Positions 39,641 to 50,680 of a DNA stretch of 64,000 nt are shown in pieces. The notes under the pieces were generated by a model. The model saw nothing but the letters and a program-made list of their open reading frames with translations, searched no databases and was not told where the DNA came from. Position 1 is the first letter of the stretch. Each line of letters starts with the position of its first letter. This DNA is from Apoderus coryli (Eukaryota > Arthropoda > Insecta > Coleoptera > Attelabidae): the NCBI GenBank assembly GCA_911728435.2, contig OU452209.1, forward strand, positions 13,746,869-13,810,868, in the 5' to 3' direction. Both the position numbers and the translations under genes were made by a program.

Positions 39641-42186
39641 AAATTTATTTCCTATCGTCAAAAAAGCAATATTTTGAATAATTGTTTGATTTCTATAGAT
39701 TTCAAATCAAGATTTTTTTAAAAGTTAAACTATAAGCTCAAATTTATATACGGGGTGAACCAAAAATGTATTTCTTTATTTTGTTATGGTCAAAAAAGTT
39801 ATATTTTGAATAATATTTTGATTTCTTTAGATTTGAAATTAAGTTTTCTGTGAAAGTTAAACTATAAGCTCAAATTTATATACAGGGTGAATCAAAAATG
39901 TATTTCTTTATTTTGTTAAGGTGAAATAGTATTGTTTTGAATAACTTTTTGATTTCTTTAGATTTCAAATCAAGATTTTTTGAAAGTTAAACTATAAGCT
40001 CAAATTTATATACAGGGTGAATCAAAAATGTATTTCTTTATTTTGTTAAGGTGAAATAGTATTGTTTTGAATAACTTTTTGATTTCTTTAGATTTCAAAT
40101 CAAGATTTTTTTAAAAGTTAAACTATAAGCTCAAATTTATATACGGGGTGAACCAAAAATGTATTTCTTTATTTTGTTATGGTCAAAAAAGTTATATTTT
40201 GAATAATATTTTGATTTCTTTAGATTTGAAATTAAGTTTTCTGTGACAGTTAAACTATAAGCTCAAATTTATATACAGGGTGAATCAAAAATGTATTTCT
40301 TTATTTTGTTAAGGTGAAATAGTATTGTTTTGAATAACTTTTTGATTTCTTTAGATTTCAAATCAAGATTTTTTGAAAGTTAAACTATAAGCTCAAATTT
40401 ATATACAGGGTGAATCAAAAATGTATTTCTTTATTTTGTTAAGGTGAAATAGTATTGTTTTGAATAACTTTTTGATTTCTTTAGATTTCAAATCAAGATT
40501 TTTTTAAAAGTTAAACTATAAGCTCAAATTTATATACGGGGTGAACCAAAAATGTATTTCTTTATTTTGTTATGGTCAAAAAAGTTATATTTTGAATAAT
40601 ATTTTGATTTCTTTAGATTTGAAATTAAGTTTTCTGTGACAGTTAAACTATAAGCTCAAATTTATATACAGGGTGAATCAAAAATGTATTTCTTTATTTT
40701 GTTAAGGTGAAATAGTATTGTTTTGAATAACTTTTTGATTTCTTTAGATTTCAAATCAAGATTTTTTGAAAGTTAAACTATAAGCTCAAATTTATATACA
40801 GGGTGAATCAAAAATGTATTTCTTTATTTTGTTAAGGTGAAATAGTATTGTTTTGAATAACTTTTTGATTTCTTTAGATTTCAAATCAAGATTTTTTTAA
40901 AAGTTAAACTATAAGCTCAAATTTATATACGGGGTGAACCAAAAATGTATTTCTTTATTTTGTTATGGTCAAAAAAGTTATATTTTGAATAATATTTTGA
41001 TTTCTTTAGATTTGAAATTAAGTTTTCTGTGAAAGTTAAACTATAAGCTCAAATTTATATACAGGGTGAATCAAAAATGTATTTCTTTATTTTGTTAAGG
41101 TGAAATAGTATTGTTTTGAATAACTTTTTGATTTCTTTAGATTTCAAATCAAGATTTTTTTAAAAGTTAAACTATAAGCTCAAATTTATATACAGGGTGA
41201 ATCAAAAATGTATTTCTTTATTTTGTTAAGGTGAAATATTTTGAATAACTTTTTGATTTCTTTAGATTTCAAATCAAGATTTTTTGAAAGTTAAACTATA
41301 AGCTCAAATTTATATACAGGGTGAATCAAAAATGTATTTCTTTATTTTGTTAAGGTGAAATAGTATTGTTTTGAATAACTTTTTGATTTCTTTAGATTTC
41401 AAATCAAGATTTTTTGAAAGTTAAACTATAAGCTCAAATTTATATACAGGGTGAATCAAAAATATATTTCTTTATTTTGTTAAAGTGAAATATTTTGAAT
41501 AATTTTTTGATTTCTTTAGATTTCAAATCAAGATTTTTTGAAAGTTAAACTATAAGCTAAAATTTATATACAGGGTGAATCAAAAATGTATTTCTTTATT
41601 TTGTTAAGGTGAAATATTTTGAATAACTTTTTGATTTCTTTAGATTTCAAATCAAGATTTTTTGAAAGTTAAACTATAAGCTCAAATTTATATACAGGGT
41701 GAATCAAAAATGTATTTCTTTATTTTGTTAAGGTGAAATAGTATTGTTTTGAATAACTTTTTGATTTCTTTAGATTTCAAATCAAGATTTCTTTGAAAGT
41801 TAAACTATAAGCTCAAATTTATATACAGGTTGAATCAAAAATGTATTTCTTTATTTTGTTAAGGTGAAATATTTTGAATAATTTTTTGATTTCTTTAGAT
41901 TTCAAATCAAGATTTTTTGAAAGTTAAACTATAAGCTCAAATTTATATACAGGGTGAATCAAAAATGTATTTCTTTATTTTGTTAAGGTGAAATATTTTG
42001 AATAACTTTTTGATTTCTTTAGATTTCAAATCAAGATTTTTTGAAAGTTAAACTATAAGCTCAAATTTATATACAGGGTGAATCAAAAATGTATTTCTTT
42101 ATTTTGTTAAGGTGAAATAGTAATATTTTGAATAATTTTTTGATTTCTTTGGGTTTCAATTCAAGATTTCTTTGAAAGTTAAACTA
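39641..42186 (+). repeat. Array A10, about 20 units, 393-bp trimer
   Basis: acggggtgaacc variants at 39,750, 40,143, 40,536 and 40,929 are each 393 bp apart: three full copies of a trimer, two type A units plus one variant unit. The right half is mixed 130/124-bp type A. The same trimer opens A1. Confidence 0.95.
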
Positions 42187-42533
42187 TATGCTCCTAGAGG
42201 TTTTCTACGGGGTAACTCAAAAATGTTTCTATTTATTTTCAATAATAGATAGAAACATTTTCAGATTTTCAGCTCTGGCAATACTTTTTTTTAATTAATT
42301 TTTGAATAATTTTTTTTTTTAATTTTTTTTTTTTAATTTTTTTTTTTGAAATTTTTTTTTTTGAAATTTTTTTTTTTAAATTTTTTTTTTTTATTTTTTT
42401 TTAATAATAGAAACATTTTTTTCCTTGAAATTTTTTTTTTTTGATTTTTTTTTTGATTTTTTTTGCCACCCTCAATGACTTTTTTTATAGATAAAACTAC
42501 CACACAACGACTGGGAAATCCCGCAGGGATTTC
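42187..42533 (+). repeat. Tail 10 with H1
   Basis: T-tract about 42,287-42,465. H1 at 42,515-42,533, loop GCA. Confidence 0.9.
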
Positions 42534-42905
42534 TTGTTAATATATACTAACGAGTGATCTTCGCGTTTCTTTCTAAAATGAGGAAAAAAAGCACAAAGTT
42601 GTGTGCGAATAAACGCAAAGGAACGCCGGAGGCGTTCCAACAGTGATTCCTATATGGCAACTTTATTTTTTGCATCACCCGATAGGCTATATATCAAAGC
42701 TGATTCAATGCATTAAAATTATGTATTTTATTCATATATTTACCTGTGCAGAAACGATATTTTAGCGTGACAAGGAGGTAAATACGATTTTCTACGAGGA
42801 AATTCAAGAAAAAAGCATTATAAAGTACTGCTATTACTTTGAAATAAATACCTGTTTTGGTGCTGTGTTTAGGTACAAAAACAATTTTAAAGTTACGTAC
42901 AAGCA
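42534..42905 (+). repeat. Right flank R10 with H2 (family d)
   Basis: GGAACGCC-GGA-GGCGTTCC at 42,620-42,638. After it the flank switches to the R2-like CGTGACAAGG subtype (with AGGAGGTAAATA), joining family d H2 to a U-type continuation. Confidence 0.8.
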
Positions 42906-43915
42906 TATTTGGTACGCCACTGTGCCTTTTCCATATCCTATATTTTCAATTATTGCGTTTTTCGTTCATTTTTATTAATCTATCAAACCTTAAATGCGAC
43001 TGGTATATTCCTTAAAATTGACAAATCTAATTTAGTTCAGCTGTCACACATAACGTTCTTTTACATTTTTCCAAATAAATATACAATGACACTCTTTAAA
43101 AACACATGTTAAATATAAAGAACAAAATTTAAAAGACACTGATATACGCAGCATTTGCAATATTAATTACAAAATGTGCGAAAAACCACATAAAATCATA
43201 CCGATGACACCCATTTTTGCCTTCAATATAGAGGCGACACTAACGACCACCACACAGGAAATGAACATTATGTTTCATTTGGCTATGATGCCTATCCTTT
43301 TCACAAACAAACACATTCAAATTCTTTCATCCATTGCAATTGAAAATAATACATACATACATAACCTATAAAATACTGCCATGAACAGTGAAGGCTTATC
43401 TAATTTTTTAACAACTGCTTTAATTCCAAATCTAATTATCCCAGAAAGTGATTTTGTAGAATGTGGCCCAATATGGCAACAATGGCGCACATCGTTTTCG
43501 ACTCGACTAATTCCGTGACCAGTCACTCCAATTTTGCAAATGGCCACTCATCATAAACTTCCGCAAAGAACAACAACAATAAACACAAATTATCGAAATG
43601 AGTAAACAACAGTAGTAAATATAGCAAAAAACACTTGCACAGTAAGTAGTTTAATACAAACACATAATAGGTATTCAATATTTCAGGCAAACATTTGTTG
43701 TTAGCTACCTACTAGGTATATTACGATCAAAACAAACAGGTTAATATTTTTAAAATTAAAACATTATACCTACCACATCACAACCGTAAGTAACAAATAC
43801 AAACAACATAATATTGTTATTCCAAAGTGATAGATACAGAAATATACAAAAACAATGCAAGTAAGGAAGTACCTACTTTTACCCGAGATCTATCACTGGC
43901 AACAAACAATTACAA
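42906..43915 (+). repeat. Module U3
   Basis: Diverged third U copy. Differences from U1 lie mostly at amino-acid-changing positions of the open minus-strand frame (for example near 43,455 and 43,500-43,520). Its end resembles the end of P'. Confidence 0.8.
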
Positions 43916-44740
43916 GTAGAGTTATTTTTTTATTAATGAAGTCTATAAAAAGGCCACAATACAGACAACATTTTTTGCATCCAGCTACATAAATATGCTT
44001 TTAACAACGTGAGTACTTTGTAAAACTAAGTATCTACTATTTACTGAAACTTATTCTCGATCAGAAAATACCAACAATTACAATTTACAGTTTTTATAAT
44101 CCATTTATCAGGAAGAATTTGAGATACCTAGGTAGGTATGTCGTATATGTTGTACTTATTAATGAAGTTTATAAAAAGGAAGGTAGGTACATTATTATTA
44201 TTATTATTTAGATTTGTTTGAAACTAAACTAAAGGTTACTAGGTCAATTTCATCTTATTGATCTCGGTCAGGGTTGTTTCCAAATAACTAATGACGTACG
44301 TACTTAGCTGACTAATTTTATTATAGATTTACAATTTTCGTATTATACCTAACTTTACCTGTTTAATTAATTAATTAAATTTAGTATATTATATTAATAA
44401 AATAAATGTTGTACTATTTTAAGACAGCTAAAATAAAGGTTACTAGGTCAATTTCATCCGGTCAGGGTCAGGATAGTTTCCAAATAACTAACGACGTACG
44501 GTACTTAGCTGGCTAATTTTATACCAAAGACCTTACTAACACAGTATTATTATTATGTATGTATGTATTATTAAGGTCTTTGTTTTATACAAAGGTTCTC
44601 CATTCGTCAAGAAAGTAGATATTCATACGTACGTCGTTACTACATTCCTATAATAGATCAGGTGGTGAAGGGTAGCATAACCAACTACGTACATTAGGAC
44701 AGTGTTGCCTACGTTATCTGTTATATAAACGGATTTCACA
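43916..44740 (+). repeat. Module Q3 (right part of Q) with a small transposon insertion
   Basis: Matches Q1 from about 5,600 onward (CATCCAGCTACATAAATATG to TATATAAACGG), interrupted by the MITE at 44,525-44,582. Confidence 0.75.
44525..44582. mobile_element. 58-bp MITE, hAT-like, with 8-bp target duplication
   Basis: Terminal inverted repeats CAAAGACCTTA (44,525-44,535) and TAAGGTCTTTG (44,572-44,582) bracket an AT-rich centre with TATGTATGTAT. The insert is flanked by an exact 8-bp direct repeat TTTTATAC (44,517-44,524 and 44,583-44,590). The empty site is present once, uninterrupted, in Q1 (near 6,138) and Q2 (near 27,660). An 8-bp duplication with CAAAG ends (YARNG rule) is the hallmark of hAT elements. 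It is too short to be autonomous. Confidence 0.88.
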
Positions 44741-45985
44741 ATATCTGTAGGTGCATACTTACGTTGGCTGCATGTGAATTAAAGCAGTATTATTTGTCTT
44801 TGTTTATCTCATTGCGTGACAAATTTTGCTTCACTTTATCACAAATATTCGCAGCTTGATATAAGTGGACTTATTGTCATCTGTGGAACAATGCTATTAT
44901 TTAAAATGACGTCATACGTACGACGTACGTATCTAAGCTAAGACCGAGAGAATTTGATCATATGTTTTGGATGACGACATATTGTTTATCTTACGATTTA
45001 TTTACCAAAAAATTAGGGTTTCTTTTTTAATTTACAAATTCCACTACTAAATTAAATTAAAATGCCTACATTTAGTTTTAATTTCCTGATACCGAATTTA
45101 TTCTTACGTTACAAATAACTGGATAAAATACAAGTCTCATTACCTACCTACCTACCTGTTTTTGTCCAAAAACTAATTACAGATGATAACCTAGATCAAA
45201 AACATTCAATGAAACAAAATAGGTACGTAATTTTGTTAAGTTTAAGTCTTAAAGTAAGTATAGCCATTATATATATTCATATAAATAGCACAGAATAAAT
45301 AATATTCTGTGTAAATAGTACTTATCATGTTTTTATACAAAAATTATAAACCGTAAACACAACAAATCAATATAGAATTAACTACACTTTTTATTTTATA
45401 CACCACGTATTATTATTATTAGCGGATGCTGACGACCAAATTTCCATTTCCAAATTGATTTCTGTCTCTTGCCTGTAGGTCCATATTTTGAATGCTTCAA
45501 GTTATTTCGTTTTTTTTTTAAGTTACCGCCTAAGCGAGTACTAACTATTATTGGCCTCTTGCCCTTTCACAGTAGGATACAGCCAGCACAGTTTATTTTT
45601 ATCAAATATAGTTACAATGCATACTACTACTGTTTACTTTTAACCTCCAAGCCCCATAATATAACCTATTTATTGTAGTGTCAACCAAACAAAAATAAGG
45701 GACACCAACGTCAGAACAAAATTCTGCCAAATTATGACAAACCAACGAAGCCAAAATAGATAGACAGATAGTCCTAAAATTAACGTCCGCCGCTATTAAC
45801 GTTAACGTTAATTGAACACCAACGATTTTCAAATAGACAGATGTAGGTTTATAAAATGATGATCGGCAGCCATTTTTAGGCTAGCAGATTTAAAATACCT
45901 AACTAATATATTTATAGTAGGTATTTAGTATAAAATTTTTTAAGGACAAAAAAAGGAATATTTTCTTTAAAAGAGAAATTTTTAG
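44741..45985 (+). repeat. Module S4 with a decayed second CRE
   Basis: First octamer intact (44,907-44,914). The second is TGACGACA at 44,972-44,979, and a 5-base insertion moves it to 65 bp from the first. Palindrome TTAACGTTAACGTTAA intact at 45,796-45,811. A deletion removes ATGACGTGAAACTAG near 45,675. Confidence 0.8.
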
Positions 45986-47800
45986 CATAGGCTTTAAATT
46001 TATATACAGGGTGAATCAAAAATGTATTTCTCTATTTTTTTACCATTTGTTTTAACACGATAGGTGACTTTATTTTCTTTAAAAGAGAAATTTTTAGCAT
46101 AGGTTTTAAATTTATATACGGGGTGAATCAAAAATGTATTTCTCTATTTTTTTACCATTTTTTTTTAACACGATAGGTGACTTTATTTTCTTTACAAGAG
46201 AAATTTTTAGCATAGGCTTTAAATTTATATACAGGGTGAATCATAAATGTATTTCTCTATTTTTTTACCATTTTTTTTAACACGATAGGTGACTTTATTT
46301 TCTTTAAAAGAGAAATTTTTAGCATAGGTTTTAAATTTATATACGGGGTGAATCAAAAATGTATTTCTCTATTTTTTTACCATTTGTTTTAACACGATAG
46401 GTGACTTTATTTTCTTTAAAAGAGAAATTTTTAGCATAGGTTTTAAATTTATATACGGGGTGAATCAAAAATGTATTTCTCTATTTTTTTACCATTTTTT
46501 TTTAACACGATAGGTGACTTTATTTTCTTTACAAGAGAAATTTTTAGCATAGGCTTTAAATTTATATACAGGGTGAATCAAAAATGTATTTCTCTATTTT
46601 TTTACCATTTTTTTTAACACGATAGGTGACTTTATTTTCTTTAAAAGAGAAATTTTTAGCATAGGTTTTAAATTTATATACGGGGTGAATCAAAAATGTA
46701 TTTCTCTATTTTTTTACCATTTTTTTTAACACGATAGGTGACTTTATTTTCTTTACAAGAGAAATTTTTAGCATAGGCTTTAAATTTATATACAGGGTGA
46801 ATCAAAAATGTATTTCTCTATTTTTTTACCATTTTTTTTAACACGATAGGTGACTTTATTTTCTTTAAAAGAGAAATTTTTAGCATAGGTTTTAAATTTA
46901 TATACGGGGTGAATCAAAAATGTATTTCTCTATTTTTTTACCATTTTTTTTAACACGATAGGTGACTTTATTTTCTTTAAAAGAGAAATTTTTAGCATAG
47001 GTTTTAAATTTGTATACGGGGTGAATCAAAAATGTATTTCTCTATTTTTTTACAATTTTTTTTAACACGATAGGTGACTTTATTTTCTTTAAAAGAGAAA
47101 TTTTTAGCATAGGTTTTAAATTTATATACGGGGTGAATCAAAAATGTATTTCTCTATTTTTTTACCATTTTTTTTAACACGATAGGTGACTTTATTTTCT
47201 TTAAAAGAGAAATTTTTAGCATAGGTTTTAAATTTATATACGGGGTGAATCAAAAATGTATTTCTCTATTTTTTTACCATTTTTTTTAACACGATAGGTG
47301 ACTTTATTTTCTTTAAAAGAGAAATTTTTAGCATAGGTTTTAAATTTATATACGGGGTGAATCAAAAATGTATTTCTCTATTTTTTTACCATTTTTTTTA
47401 ACACGATAGGTGACTTTATTTTCTTTAAAAGAGAAATTTTTAGCATAGGTTTTAAATTTATATACGGGGTGAATCAAAAATGTATTTCTCTATTTTTTTA
47501 CCATTTTTTTTAACACGATAGGTGACTTTATTTTCTTTAAAAGAGAAATTTTTAGCATAGGTTTTAAATTTATATACGGGGTGAATCAAAAATGTATTTC
47601 TCTATTTTTTTACCATTTTTTTTAACACGATAGGTGACTTTATTTTCTTTAAAAGAGAAATTTTTAGCATAGGTTTTAAATTTATATACGGGGTGAATCC
47701 AAAATGTATTTCTCTATTTTTTTACCATTTTTTTTAACACGATAGGTGACTTTATTTTCTTTAAAAGAGAAATTTTTAGCATAGGTTTTAAATTTATATA
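45986..47800 (+). repeat. Array A11a, 112-113-bp leader-derived units
   Basis: About 17 units spaced 112 or 113 bp, measured at TAGGTGAC (46,061, 46,174, 46,286, 46,398, 46,511, 46,623, 46,735). Each contains CGATAGGTGACTTTATTTTC, TTTAAAAGAGAAATTTTTAGC and a tatacggggtgaatc motif, i.e. the leader sequence rather than the usual array core. Early units alternate ATAGGCTTTAAA/acaggg with ATAGGTTTTAAA/acgggg; later ones are uniform. Confidence 0.95.
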
Positions 47801-49330
47801 CAGGGTGAATCAAAAATGTATTTCTTTATTTTGTTAAGGTGAAATATTTTGAATAACTTTTTGATTTCTTTAGATTTCAAATCAAGATTTTTTGAAAGTT
47901 AAACTATAAGCTCAAATTTATATACAGGGTGAATCAAAAATGTATTTCTTTATTTTGTTAAGGTGAAATAGTATTGTTTTGAATAACTTTTTGATTTCTT
48001 TAGATTTCAAATCAAGATTTTTTGAAAGTTAAACTATAAGCTCAAATTTATATACAGGGTGAATCAAAAATGTATTTCTTTATTTTGTTAAGGTGAAATA
48101 GTATTGTTTTGAATAACTTTTTGATTTCTTTAGATTTCAAATCAAGATTTTTTTAAAAGTTAAACTATAAGCTCAAATTTATATACAGGGTGAATCAAAA
48201 ATGTATTTCTTTATTTTGTTAAGGTGAAATATTTTGAATAATTTTTTGATTTCTTTAGATTTCAAATCAAGATTTTTTGAAAGTTAAACTATAAGCTCAA
48301 ATTTATATACAGGGTGAATCAAAAATGTATTTCTTTATTTTGTTAAGGTGAAATAGTATTGTTTTGAATAACTTTTTGATTTCTTTACATTTCAAATCAA
48401 GATTTTTTGAAAGTTAAACTATAAGCTCAAATTTATATACAGGGTGAATCAAAAATGTATTTCTTTATTTTGTTAAGCTGAAATAGTATTGTTTTGAATA
48501 ACTTTTTGATTTCTTTAGATTTCAAATCAAGATTTTTTTAAAAGTTAAACTATAAGCTCAAATTTATATACAGGGTGAATCAAAAATGTATTTCTTTATT
48601 TTGTTAAGGCGAAATAGTAATACTTGGAATAATTTTTTGATATCTTTAGATTTCAAGTCAAGATTTTTTGAAAGTTAAACTATAAGCTCAAATTTATATA
48701 CAGGGTGAATCAAAAATGTATTTCTTTATTTTGTTAAGGTGAAATATTTTGAATAACTTTTTGATTTCTTTAGATTTCAAATCAAGATTTTTTGAAAGTT
48801 AAACTATAAGCTCAAATTTATATACAGGGTGAATCAAAAATGTATTTCTTTATTTTGTTAAGGTGAAATAGTATTGTTTTGAATAACTTTTTGATTTCTT
48901 TAGATTTCAAATCAAGATTTTTTTAAAAGTTAAACTATAAGCTCAAATTTATATACAGGGTGAATCAAAAATGTATTTCTTTATTTTGTTTAGGTGAAAT
49001 AGTAATATTTTGAATAACTTTTTGATTTCTTTAGATTTCAAATCAAGATTTTTTTAAAAGTTAAACTATAAGCTCAAATTTATATACAGGGTGAATCAAA
49101 AATGTATTTCTTTATTTTGTTTAGGTGAAATAGTATTGTTTTGAATAACTTTTTGATTTCTTTAGATTTCAAATCAAGATTTCTTTGAAAGTTAAACTAT
49201 AAGCTCAAATTTATATACAGGGTGAATCAAAAATGTATTTCTTTATTTTGTTAAGGTGAAATAGTAATATTTTGAATAATTTTTTGATTTCTTTGGGTTT
49301 CAATTCAAGATTTCTTTGAAAGTGAAACTA
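47801..49330 (+). repeat. Array A11b, about 12 type A units
   Basis: The 112-bp array passes directly into 124/130-bp type A units at about 47,805. One AAGGCGAAATAGTAATACTTGG unit (near 48,605), as found in A12. Confidence 0.95.
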
Positions 49331-49681
49331 TATGCTCCTAGAGGTTTTCTACGGGGTAACTCAAAAATGTTTCTATTTATTTTCAATAATAGATAGAAAC
49401 ATTTTCAGATTTTCAGCTCTGGCAATACTTTTTTTTAATTAATTTTTGAATTATTTTTTTTTTAAATTTTTTTTTTTTAATTTTTTTTTTTTTTTAAATT
49501 TTTTTTTTTGAAATTTTTTTTTTTTAATTTTTTTTTTTAATTTTTTTTTAATAATAGAAACATTTTTTTCCTTGAAATTTTTTTTTTTTTATTTTTTTTT
49601 TCATTTTTTTTGCCACCCTCAATGACTTTTTTCATAGATAAAACTACCACAAACCAACTGGGAAATCCCGCAAGGGATTTC
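49331..49681 (+). repeat. Tail 11 with H1
   Basis: T-tract about 49,430-49,610. H1 at 49,662-49,681, loop GCAA. Confidence 0.9.
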
Positions 49682-50100
49682 TTGTTAATATATAATAACG
49701 AGTGATCTTCGCGTTTCTTTCTAAAATGAGGAAAAAAAGCACAAAGTTGTGTGCGAATAAACGCAAAGGAACGCCGGAGGCGTTCCAACAGTGATTCCTA
49801 TATGGCAACTTTATTTTTTGCATCACCCGATAGGCTATTTATCAAAGCTGATTGGATGCATTAAAATTATGTATTTTATTAATATATTTAGATCTACAAA
49901 ACCGAAATTAAAGTGTGAGAAGGAGGTGAATAACTTTTTCTACGAGGAAATTCAAGAAAATAACAGTACAAAACTGCAAAAAATGCTACTACTAAATCAA
50001 TAAATTTACCTTTTTGCAGCATCCACACATACTATAAAAGCATTTTGATTTATACTAGGCACTGTTCTAAACACGGGAGTGCACTTTTACGGTATGATAC
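49682..50100 (+). repeat. Right flank R11 with H2 (family d)
   Basis: GGAACGCC-GGA-GGCGTTCC at 49,768-49,786. Confidence 0.85.
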
Positions 50101-50680
50101 GGCCCTTTATTACATTTTTAATTGTAAACTAAAAATGTTGGAAAATCTCCGAGACTTTGTACATCAATAACCTAGAAAAATTGCGAAAATCGCGGTTGCC
50201 ACACTTTATTTGAACACTTTCATCATAAACATATTCCTCATAGTTTCACGCAATATATTTACACATGGAATATGATTAGATACTTAATTTTACAACAAAT
50301 TTAATTTACGCAACTCCCACAATAATATAACAAATATTAAAACATTATTTTATGTTAAAAAACTAATAATTTATACTTATTTTTATTTTACTGCTATTCA
50401 CATGAACTAAATCTGGCAGAGTAGTAAAATTTATTCCCACCAGAAAGGTTACAATTTCAATTAATAATGCAAAAAAGTTCAATGACCCGTGAAGTGGGAG
50501 GAGTTGAGTATGTGCAGACGGGCTACTAATTACAACCAATCAATGACCTTTATTTAATATCTTATGCTTATGCAACCTCCAACACATCATTATGGTATTT
50601 ACGGTTGCATAACCTCAGCGATAGGTGACTTTATTTTCTTTAAAAGAGAAATTTTTAGCATAGGTTTTAAATTTATATAC
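50101..50680 (+). repeat. Module W2 and leader L3
   Basis: Near-identical to W1. Inverted repeat arms at 50,568-50,577 and 50,603-50,612. No gene seen. Confidence 0.8.
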
